Shown piece by piece: positions 26,238-33,164 of a DNA stretch of 36,184 nucleotides (the first letter of the stretch is position 1; each line of letters starts with the position of its first letter). Made by a program: the position numbers and the translations under genes. The notes below the pieces were generated by a model. That model worked only from the letters and a program-made list of their open reading frames with translations. It was not told the origin of the DNA and did not search any database. Source of the stretch: Lysobacterales bacterium (GTDB lineage Bacteria; Pseudomonadota; Gammaproteobacteria; Xanthomonadales; SZUA-36); contig WVWV01000109.1 of NCBI GenBank assembly GCA_011773845.1, positions 1 to 36,184 of the forward strand, written 5' to 3'.

Positions 26238-26718
26238 GGGCGGAATCCGTTGCACCGTAAACGGGCAGGAGGCCCGCTTCGAGGCCGGGCCGGAGCGCAC
26301 CCTGCTGCAGGCGCTGCGGGAGGAACTGGGCCTGACGGGCACCAAGGATGGCTGCAGTTCCGGCGATTGCGGCGCCTGCGTCGTGATCATGGACGGGCAG
26401 CCGGTGAATGCCTGCATGGTGCTGGCGCCGCAGGCGGAAGGGGCTCGCATCCGCACCGTCGAGGGGCTCGCGGCCGCGGGGGGACTGCACCCCCTGCAGC
26501 GCGCCTTCGGCGAGACCTGGGCGTTCCAGTGCGGATTCTGTACGCCGGGCATGTTGATGTCCTGCGTCGCTCTGCTGGAAGCCAATGACCGTCCCTCGCG
26601 GGACGACATCCTGACCGCCATCGCGGGCAATTTCTGCCGCTGCACCGGCTACCAGGCGGTGGTCAAAGCCGTGCAGCAGGCGGCCGCGGAGATGCGGGGC
26701 GGGGAGGGCCCGGCATGA
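26230..26718 (+). CDS. Molybdenum hydroxylase [2Fe-2S] (small) subunit
   Basis: This 162-residue subunit carries two [2Fe-2S] clusters. The plant-ferredoxin-type cluster has C42, C47, C50 and C62 (GCSSGDCGAC). The helical-domain cluster has C101, C104, C136 and C138 (CGFCTPG and NFCRCTGY), with Q100 at the position that contacts the molybdopterin. Length and spacing are typical of CoxS/XdhC-type small subunits. Its start overlaps the FAD subunit gene by eight bases and its TGA overlaps the ATG of the large subunit, so expression is tightly coupled. Confidence 0.94.
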   Translation: MAEGGIRCTVNGQEARFEAGPERTLLQALREELGLTGTKDGCSSGDCGACVVIMDGQPVNACMVLAPQAEGARIRTVEGLAAAGGLHPLQRAFGETWAFQCGFCTPGMLMSCVALLEANDRPSRDDILTAIAGNFCRCTGYQAVVKAVQQAAAEMRGGEGPA

Positions 26719-29006
26719 CGGCGCCAGCCGTGGTCGGCCGCTGGGTGAGCGCGCCCGGGGCGGCGGAGATCGTCACCGGCGATGCCCGCTACTGCCCGGA
26801 CATCCGCCTGCCGGGCCTGCTGACGGGCAAGCTGCTGTACGCCCCGCACCCGCGCGCCCGGATCGCCCGCCTGGACGTGGGCAAGGCGCGCGCCATTCCC
26901 GGCGTGCACGCCGTGCTGACGCATGCCGACATTCCGGGCGAGAACAGCTACCTGTATGCCGAGCCGGACCAGCCGCTGCTGGCGGAGGACGAAGTGCGCT
27001 TCCAGGGCGACGCGGTGGCCGCGGTGGCCGCCGAGGACGAGCGCACCGCGGCCGCGGCACTGGCCGCGATCGAGGTCGAATACGAACCCCTGCCGGGGGT
27101 GTTTGACCCGCTGGAGGCGATGCGCGAGGACGCACCGCGAATCGTGGCGGGCGAAGACAATGTCATCATGCGCGAGGTCTACCGCACCGGTGACGTGGAG
27201 GCCGCTTTCGCGGCCGCGGACGTCGTGGTCGAGAACACCTACCGCACGCGCTGGGCGGAACACGCATTCCTGGAAACCGAGGGCGCGGTGGCGCAGCTCG
27301 ACGACGAGGGCGTGCTCACCGTGTACTCGTCCTGCCAGGCGCCACACCGAGACCGCATGCAGATCGCGCGCGCCCTCGGCCTGCCGGAAAGCCGGGTGCG
27401 GGTGGTGACGCCATACATCGGCGGCGCCTTCGGCGGCAAGGACGAGGCGCACGTGCAGATGCACGCCGCGCTGCTGGCCCATGCGGCGCGGCGCCCGGTG
27501 CGCCTGATCCGCGACCGGCGGGAATCGATACTCACGCACGTCAAGCGGCACCCGATCACGGTCGAATGCGCCACCGCCGCCAGCCGCGATGGTCGTATCC
27601 TGGCCGTGCGGGCCCGCGCCATCGCCGATGCCGGCCCCTACACCAACGCCACCTACGAGGTGGTCAACAAGTTCGGTGAATTCATCGGCGGGCCATACCG
27701 GGTGGAGAACCTGGAGGTGGAGAAGATCGGCGTGCGCACCAACAACCCGATCAGCGGGGCATTCCGGGGCTTCGGTGCGCCGCAGGCCGCGTTCGTGTAC
27801 GAATCGCAGATGGACGACGTGGCGCGCGAGCTGGGCATGGATCCGCTGGAGCTCCGGCTGCTCAATGGCGTCGAGACCGGGACCCGGATGTACACGGGTG
27901 TGGTGGTGCGGGCCGGGGATGCCATGAAAGCGTCCCTGCGGCGGGCCGCCGAACTCATCGGCTGGCAGGGCCGCACGGCGCAGGAGCGCCAACCCGCGCC
28001 GCAGTTGCGCCGTGGCTGGGGCATGGCCACCATCCTCAAGGGCTCGGGCCTGGGCCGGGGGCTGGGCGACCATGCCGGCGTGGTGCTGGAGATGCACCGC
28101 GACGCCTCGGTGGTGCTGCGCAGCGGCGCGGCGGACATGGGACAGGGCATCGTGACGGTGATGGCCCAGCTGGCTGCCGAGCGCCTCGGGGTCGAATACG
28201 ACGCGGTGCGGGTGGTGCGGGCGGACACCGCCCAGGCGCCCGATGCCGGTGCATCCTGCGCCAGCCGGCAGGCCATGGTGTCGGGCAACGCCGTGCTGGC
28301 GGCGGCGGATTCGATCCGCGCCACCCTGCTTGGCCTGGCGGCGCGCAAGCTCCGCCGGGACCAGGCCGAACTCGACCTGCGGGCGGGCGAAGTCTGGGCG
28401 GACGGTGAGCCCAGCGGACTGACGGTCCGCGAGCTGGCCGAGCGGGCCAGCGCCTGGGGCTACCCGCTGCACGCGGAGCACGTCAGCCATTTCGAATATC
28501 CACCCGACGTCCCGGAAGCCAGTTATCGCTTCAGCCAGGAGGTGTTCCAGTTCTGCACCCAGGTCGCCCAGGTGCTGGTCGACTGCGAGACGGGACAGGT
28601 GCAGGTGGAGCGTCTGGTCGCGGTGCACGACGCTGGGCGCATGATCAACCCCGGTGGCGTGTACGGCCAGATCGAGGGCGGCCTGGCCCAGGGTATCGGC
28701 TATGCGCTGACCGAGGAGCTGGTGGTCAGCGAAGGGCGCACGCTGAACCCGTCGCTGGAGAATTACGTCATCCCCATGGCGCTGGACATCCCGGCCCTGG
28801 AGATGGACGTACTGGAATTCCCGGAGCCCGTGGGCGGGCCGCTGGGCGCCAAGGGGATCGCGGAATCACCCATCATTCCCACCGCCCCCGCGATCCGCAA
28901 CGCCATTCTAGACGCCGTGGGCCAGCCCCTGTACGAACTGCCGATGACCGCCGAGCGCGTGCTGGCGGCCCTGGACCGCGCGGCGCCCGGGGCCGAAGAC
29001 GGCTAG
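26715..29006 (+). CDS. Molybdenum hydroxylase large subunit (Mo-molybdopterin binding, xanthine dehydrogenase-like)
   Basis: This 763-residue catalytic subunit hydroxylates an unknown substrate with water as oxygen source. Cofactor-binding motifs are IGGAFGGKDEAH (235-246), GAFRGFGAPQ (348-357), GAADMGQG (471-478) and GASCASRQAMVSGN (512-525). The catalytic glutamate is E717 in GAKGIAESPI. The loop at 348-357 is of xanthine dehydrogenase type (RGFG) and lacks the AYRCSFR loop of aerobic CO dehydrogenase, so CO oxidation is ruled out. Likely substrates are N-heteroaromatics, aldehydes or activated C-H bonds in acyl groups. It ends 17 bases from the convergent AraC-type gene. Its link with the upstream synthetase suggests that the hydroxylated compound is, or becomes, a CoA thioester. 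Confidence 0.93.
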   Translation: MTAPAVVGRWVSAPGAAEIVTGDARYCPDIRLPGLLTGKLLYAPHPRARIARLDVGKARAIPGVHAVLTHADIPGENSYLYAEPDQPLLAEDEVRFQGDAVAAVAAEDERTAAAALAAIEVEYEPLPGVFDPLEAMREDAPRIVAGEDNVIMREVYRTGDVEAAFAAADVVVENTYRTRWAEHAFLETEGAVAQLDDEGVLTVYSSCQAPHRDRMQIARALGLPESRVRVVTPYIGGAFGGKDEAHVQMHAALLAHAARRPVRLIRDRRESILTHVKRHPITVECATAASRDGRILAVRARAIADAGPYTNATYEVVNKFGEFIGGPYRVENLEVEKIGVRTNNPISGAFRGFGAPQAAFVYESQMDDVARELGMDPLELRLLNGVETGTRMYTGVVVRAGDAMKASLRRAAELIGWQGRTAQERQPAPQLRRGWGMATILKGSGLGRGLGDHAGVVLEMHRDASVVLRSGAADMGQGIVTVMAQLAAERLGVEYDAVRVVRADTAQAPDAGASCASRQAMVSGNAVLAAADSIRATLLGLAARKLRRDQAELDLRAGEVWADGEPSGLTVRELAERASAWGYPLHAEHVSHFEYPPDVPEASYRFSQEVFQFCTQVAQVLVDCETGQVQVERLVAVHDAGRMINPGGVYGQIEGGLAQGIGYALTEELVVSEGRTLNPSLENYVIPMALDIPALEMDVLEFPEPVGGPLGAKGIAESPIIPTAPAIRNAILDAVGQPLYELPMTAERVLAALDRAAPGAEDG

Positions 29007-29023
29007 GCCGCGACCAACGTCGC

Positions 29024-30046
29024 TCAGAGACCGGCCGCCCCGCCGGTGCCGATGCCCGGCCAGCGCGGCGCCGGCTCCTCGTCCGGCCACGCGGTGCGGT
29101 GATCGCGTGGGTGCAGGCCGAACTGCTGGGTGTAGATCTTGCTGAAATAGGACGAACTGGCGAACCCGCAGGCGATGCACACGTCGAGCACCGACATGTC
29201 GGTGTGCGTGAGCAGCACGCGAGCTTCCTGCAGCCGCACATTGCGGTAGTAAGCCACCGCGGAGCACCCGAAATGGCGATGGAACAGCCGCTCCAGCTTG
29301 CGCTGGGAGAAGCCCAGCCGGCGGGAGATCTGCGGGATACGCAACGGTTTCTCGACATTCTGTTCCATGAGCTCGATCGCCCGCTGCAGGGCCGGGGGAA
29401 TCGCGGGCTGCGGCCGGCCACGGGCCTTGCGCTGCGCCTGGCCGGCCTCGCGCAGCGGTGCGAACACCAGCTGGTCGGCCACTTCCTGGGCCAGCTTGTC
29501 ACCGTGCGCGCGGCGGATTTCGTGCAGCATCATGTCCGTGCCGGCGGCACCGCCCGCGCAGGTCATGCGCTGGCGGTCGAGCACGAACAGCGCATCACGC
29601 GCCTCGATGCCGGGATACCGCTCGCGGAATGCGTTCAGGCAATGCCAGTGGATGGTGGCCTGGTGACCCTGCAGCAGGCCCGCCTGGGCCAGCACGTAAC
29701 TGCCGGTCTCGGTGGCGCCCAGGATTGCGCCGCGGCGCGCCTGGTGCTGCAGCCAGCCATTCAGGACCGACGAGGCATAGCGCTCCGTGTTCCAGCCGCC
29801 GCATACCAGTACCCAGCGAAAACCCGCATCGTCCTTGCTGATCCGCCGGGTTCGCAGCGTCATCGCGGTGCTGGATTGCACATCGGCGCCGTCCGCGGAC
29901 AGAAATTCCCAGGCGTAGAGCGTCTCGCCGCGGCAGTAATTGGCGATCCGCAGGGGCTCGAGCAGCGCCGAGACACTGAACATGCTGAACCGGGGCAGGA
30001 GCACGAGTCCCAGGCACTCGGCCGGGTTGTGCGGCGCGTCGCTCAC
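29024..30046 (-). CDS. GATase1-like domain AraC-family transcriptional regulator (CdhR/GbdR/ArgR type)
   Basis: This 340-residue regulator has an N-terminal DJ-1/PfpI-like ligand-sensing domain (about 10-200) and a C-terminal AraC domain with two helix-turn-helix units (about 236-257, IPQISRRLGFSQRKLERLF, and about 285-306, SVLDVCIACGFASSSYFSKI). The elbow that holds a cysteine in enzymes reads GATETGS (110-116), so it binds rather than cleaves its ligand. GbdR, CdhR and related Pseudomonas regulators of this architecture sense glycine betaine, carnitine and arginine-like compounds, which fits the gene content here. The start is a GTG at 30046. It is divergent from the acyl-CoA dehydrogenase at 30310, and copy 3 of the conserved element lies between them. 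It is the obvious candidate to bind that element. Confidence 0.9.
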   Translation of the reverse strand: MSDAPHNPAECLGLVLLPRFSMFSVSALLEPLRIANYCRGETLYAWEFLSADGADVQSSTAMTLRTRRISKDDAGFRWVLVCGGWNTERYASSVLNGWLQHQARRGAILGATETGSYVLAQAGLLQGHQATIHWHCLNAFRERYPGIEARDALFVLDRQRMTCAGGAAGTDMMLHEIRRAHGDKLAQEVADQLVFAPLREAGQAQRKARGRPQPAIPPALQRAIELMEQNVEKPLRIPQISRRLGFSQRKLERLFHRHFGCSAVAYYRNVRLQEARVLLTHTDMSVLDVCIACGFASSSYFSKIYTQQFGLHPRDHRTAWPDEEPAPRWPGIGTGGAAGL

Positions 30047-30226
30047 CGCGGGCCGGTTCCGGGCGCCGTGGCGGGTCGCGCCCGGGCCGCGAATTCACGG
30101 CGCCGCGGGGAGAGGTTCGGGCGATGTTTCATGGCCATATGGTGTGGCACCCGGGCATGCTGGCCCGCTGAGCATAGCACTTCTCGACGCCGCGCCGGGG
30201 GAGCCGCGCGCGGGCCCCGTGGTGGC

Positions 30227-30286
30227 GAAAAGCTTTCGTTAATGTCGAATATTTGTAACACAGCCCGGGGCCGATCTTCCATCATT
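30227..30286 (+). promoter_or_regulatory. Conserved operator/promoter element, copy 3 (degenerate), upstream of acyl-CoA dehydrogenase
   Basis: TGTCGAATATTTGTAACAC at 30243-30261 repeats the first nine core bases exactly and keeps the dyad as TGTCG-N8-TAACA. The flank GAAAAGCTTTCGTTAA (30227-30242) keeps GAAAA and the TT spacing. The downstream block at 30274-30286 keeps only 7 of 13 positions. By hand alignment 36 of 60 positions match copy 2. It lies in the AT-rich part of the 263-bp gap between the AraC-type regulator gene and the acyl-CoA dehydrogenase gene and is oriented toward the latter. Confidence 0.6.
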
Positions 30287-30309
30287 GGCGCGGTGCCGGA
30301 GCCAGGCGA

Positions 30310-31488
30310 ATGCCGGAGATCGACATGTATTTTCAGCTCACTGACGAACAGCGGATGATCCTGGACTCGCTGCGGGGGTTCATGGAGCAGGAAATCTTTC
30401 CGCACGAAGCGGAGGCGGACCGGGCGGGCCAGTTGGCCCCGGAGATCGGCGAGCGGATCAAGCGAAAAGCCCTCGAGATGGGCTTTTACGCCATGAACCT
30501 GCCGACCTCGGTCGGCGGCGGCGGGCTCGATTACACCACCATGGGGCTGGTGGAGCGCGAGCTGGGCAAGGCCGGCTGGGCCCTGAGCGGCTTCGTCACG
30601 CGCCCGACGGAGCTGTTGCTGGCGTGCGAGGGCGAACAGGTGGAGCGCTATCTCGAACCCTGCGTGAGCGGCGAAAAGCACGAGTGTTTCGCGCTCACCG
30701 AGCCCGGCGCCGGCTCCGACATCCTGTCCATGAAGACCCGTGCCGTGGCGGACGGGGGCGATTACGTCATCGACGGCTTCAAGCATTTCATCAGCGCGCA
30801 CACCCCGCCGGATTTCGCCATCGTCTTCGCGGTCACCGGCGAAGACCGCACCGAACGCGGAGCGCGGAAGCGCGTGACGGCGTTCCTGGTGGACCGTGAC
30901 GCGCCCGGCTTCGAGTTCACCCTCGGCCCGCAATGCACCAGCCAGCGGGCCTACCGGACCTACCAGCTCTCGTTCGACGGCGTGCGGGTCGGCAAGGGCC
31001 AGATCCTCGGCGAGGAGGGCCGCGGCCTGGAGCTGGCGGACAAGTGGCTCAAGATGGGTCGTGTGTACGTCGGCGCGCAGTGCTGCGGCAAGATGGAGCG
31101 CCTGCTGGACCTGGCCGCGGAGTGGGCCACTACGCGCAAGCAGTTCGGCAAACCGATCGGGCGCTTCCAGGGCACCTCGTTCAAGCTGGCCGACATGGCG
31201 ACCGAGCTGCAGGCCGCCGACCTGCTGGTGATGCACGCCTGCCGCAAGGCGGATGCAGGCAGCATGACGCCACAGGACGCCGCCATGGCCAAGCTGTTCG
31301 CCACCGAGGCGCTCGGCCGGGCCGCCGACAGCACCGTGCAGATCTACGGCGGCATGGGACTGATGGAGGAACTGCCGGTGGAGCGCCTGTGGCGCGATGC
31401 TCGGCTGGAGCGGATCTGGGACGGCACCTCGGAAATACAACGCCACATCATCAGCCGCACCCTGTTGCGGGAGTACGAGGCGACTTGA
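30310..31488 (+). CDS. Acyl-CoA dehydrogenase with aspartate at the canonical base position
   Basis: This 392-residue FAD dehydrogenase has the signatures CFALTEPGAGSD (126-137), IYGGMGLMEELPVERLWRD and TSEIQRHIISR. Where most members have a catalytic glutamate before GTSEIQ, this one has aspartate, D371 (IWDGTSEIQ). The alternative helix-G glutamate is also absent (KMGRVYVGA), so D371 is the likely base, as in the ADGP-type ACAD10/11 branch. Two starts are possible: 30310, with GGAG eight bases upstream, and 30325, with GGAG six bases upstream, the latter beginning at the usual MYFQLTDEQ. Behind the conserved element and next to the regulator, it is the best candidate in the window for a gamma-butyrobetainyl-CoA dehydrogenase, but that is inference. 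Confidence 0.9.
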   Translation: MPEIDMYFQLTDEQRMILDSLRGFMEQEIFPHEAEADRAGQLAPEIGERIKRKALEMGFYAMNLPTSVGGGGLDYTTMGLVERELGKAGWALSGFVTRPTELLLACEGEQVERYLEPCVSGEKHECFALTEPGAGSDILSMKTRAVADGGDYVIDGFKHFISAHTPPDFAIVFAVTGEDRTERGARKRVTAFLVDRDAPGFEFTLGPQCTSQRAYRTYQLSFDGVRVGKGQILGEEGRGLELADKWLKMGRVYVGAQCCGKMERLLDLAAEWATTRKQFGKPIGRFQGTSFKLADMATELQAADLLVMHACRKADAGSMTPQDAAMAKLFATEALGRAADSTVQIYGGMGLMEELPVERLWRDARLERIWDGTSEIQRHIISRTLLREYEAT

Positions 31489-31544
31489 ACCGCCGCGGCC
31501 GGTGAGGCTGGCGCCGGGCGCCGCGGCCCGCTAGGCTGGCGGGC

Positions 31545-33164
31545 ATGGAGGGCAAGCAGCCCAACGATGCCATGCAGGCTTGCCGCCGGGCTGCGAGGCT
31601 CAGGGAGCAGGGGCACCCGCAGCGGGCGCAAGCCTTGCTGCGCGAAGTGCTGGCAGCGGAGCCCGCGCACTACGCGGCCAATTACGAACTCGGCATGCTG
31701 TATCACGATGCCGGCCGGTCGGACCTGGCGGCCCCGCTGCTGGAGCGGGCCGCCGCTTCCCGGCCTGATCATTTCCCCACGCTGGTCAACTGCGGCACGG
31801 TGCTGCTGGAAGCCGGCCACCCACAGCGGGCGCGGGAATGCCTGCTGCGTGCGGCGGAGCTGGCCCCGGACCACCCGCATGCGCCAGCCATGCTGGCGTT
31901 GGCATACCAGGCGCTCGGGGAACCCGCGCTGGCGGGCGAGGCGATCGCGCGGTCGCTGGCGCTGGATCCGGGCAGCGCGGACGCACAGGTCACCCGGGGC
32001 ACCCTGCTGCAGGCCGCCGGCGACCTGGCGGGGGCGGTGGCCTGCTATCGAACGGCTGCACGGCAGGAGCCGGTTCACGGCGAGGCCTGTTACCGGCTCT
32101 CCCTGATGGCGCTGCCCGAGCTGGGCGCGGCCCTGGTCGAGCGCATGCAGGCCGCCTGGGCGGATCCGCGCACACCGGGCCGCGACCGGGTCCTGCTGGG
32201 CCTGGCATTGGGGCGGGTGTGGGAGCAACAGCAGGATTACGATCGCGCCTTCGCCTGCTTCCGTGACAGCAACGCGCTGCACTGCCGCGCGATGGGCGGG
32301 CCGCCGGGCGACCCGGCGGCGTTCTTCGAGCGGCATCGCCGCGGCCTCGGGCGTGCGCTGCTGGAGCACTGTGCCGGGCATGCCGTGGAGGACGAAACGC
32401 CGGTGTTCATCGTCGGCATGCCGCGGTCGGGCACCAGCCTGGTCGAGCAGATCCTGGCCAGCCACCCGGAGGTGCACGCGGCGGGCGAGGTGGGACATGC
32501 GCGCGTGTTCGTGGACACGGTCGAGGCGCACACCGGCGCGCCCTTCCCGCAGGGCATCACGACGGTGGCCGCCGCAGAGCTGGCGGATTGCGCACGCACC
32601 TACCTGCAGCGCTTGCGCCGTGGCGCCGGCGGGGCGCGGCGGGTCACCGACAAGCTGCCGCACAATTTCCTGCGCCTTGGCCTGTACGCCGCGGTGCTGC
32701 CCGGTGCGAGCCTGGTGCTGGTCGAGCGCGACCCGCTCGATACCTGCCTGTCCATTTTCCAGCACTATTTCGACACCGGCCACGCCTACGCCGCGGACCT
32801 GGCTGCGTTGGGCCGGTATTACCGGTGCTACCGGGAATTGATGGCGTTCTGGGAAACGCTGCTGCCCGGGCGGATACACCATGTGAAATACGAGGCGCTG
32901 GTCCGGGATACCGAGCCGCAGGTGCGCCGCTTGCTGGCGTTCTGCGGGCTCGCGTTCCACCCGGCGTGCCTCGAACCCCACCGGCGGGCTCGCGGGGTGG
33001 GTTCGCCCAGCGACGCGCAGGTGCGCCAGCCCATCCATGGGCGCGCGGTCGGGCGCTGGAAACATTACGCGGCGCACCTGCAGCCGCTGCGGGAAGCGCT
33101 CGGGCCGCAGCCGGGCGTCAATCCGGAGGATAACGGTCCAGCACCGGGCCCAGCGCCTGCCTGA
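31545..33164 (+). CDS. TPR-repeat sulfotransferase family protein (539 aa)
   Basis: The N-terminal half (about 10-245) is a run of TPR helices (for example ANYELGMLYHDAGRSDLAAPLLERA at 45-69, written here only as location). The C-terminal half (about 285-520) is a PAPS-dependent sulfotransferase domain. The 5'-phosphosulfate loop is FIVGMPRSGTSLVEQIL (288-304), with R294, S295 and T297, and the 3'-phosphate site is VERDPLDTCLSIF. No signal peptide or membrane segment is seen. The acceptor could be a protein tyrosine, a glycan or a lipid; the TPR region suggests a protein partner. It starts 56 bp after the acyl-CoA dehydrogenase gene. It converges on, and overlaps by 47 bases, a second gene of the same family. 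Confidence 0.9.
   Translation: MEGKQPNDAMQACRRAARLREQGHPQRAQALLREVLAAEPAHYAANYELGMLYHDAGRSDLAAPLLERAAASRPDHFPTLVNCGTVLLEAGHPQRARECLLRAAELAPDHPHAPAMLALAYQALGEPALAGEAIARSLALDPGSADAQVTRGTLLQAAGDLAGAVACYRTAARQEPVHGEACYRLSLMALPELGAALVERMQAAWADPRTPGRDRVLLGLALGRVWEQQQDYDRAFACFRDSNALHCRAMGGPPGDPAAFFERHRRGLGRALLEHCAGHAVEDETPVFIVGMPRSGTSLVEQILASHPEVHAAGEVGHARVFVDTVEAHTGAPFPQGITTVAAAELADCARTYLQRLRRGAGGARRVTDKLPHNFLRLGLYAAVLPGASLVLVERDPLDTCLSIFQHYFDTGHAYAADLAALGRYYRCYRELMAFWETLLPGRIHHVKYEALVRDTEPQVRRLLAFCGLAFHPACLEPHRRARGVGSPSDAQVRQPIHGRAVGRWKHYAAHLQPLREALGPQPGVNPEDNGPAPGPAPA

Noticed and set aside
23250-26645. Open frame of over 1100 codons antisense to the synthetase and hydroxylase genes
   Set aside because: Antisense shadow of well-recognised plus-strand genes; no domain is visible.
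25359-29006. Aerobic carbon monoxide dehydrogenase (coxMSL)
   Set aside because: The subunit layout fits, but the large subunit lacks the AYRCSFR active-site loop and has an RGFG xanthine-dehydrogenase-type loop instead.
31490-31540. GC-rich inverted repeat between the acyl-CoA dehydrogenase and sulfotransferase genes as a terminator
   Set aside because: The arms are imperfect and far apart, and no T tract follows.
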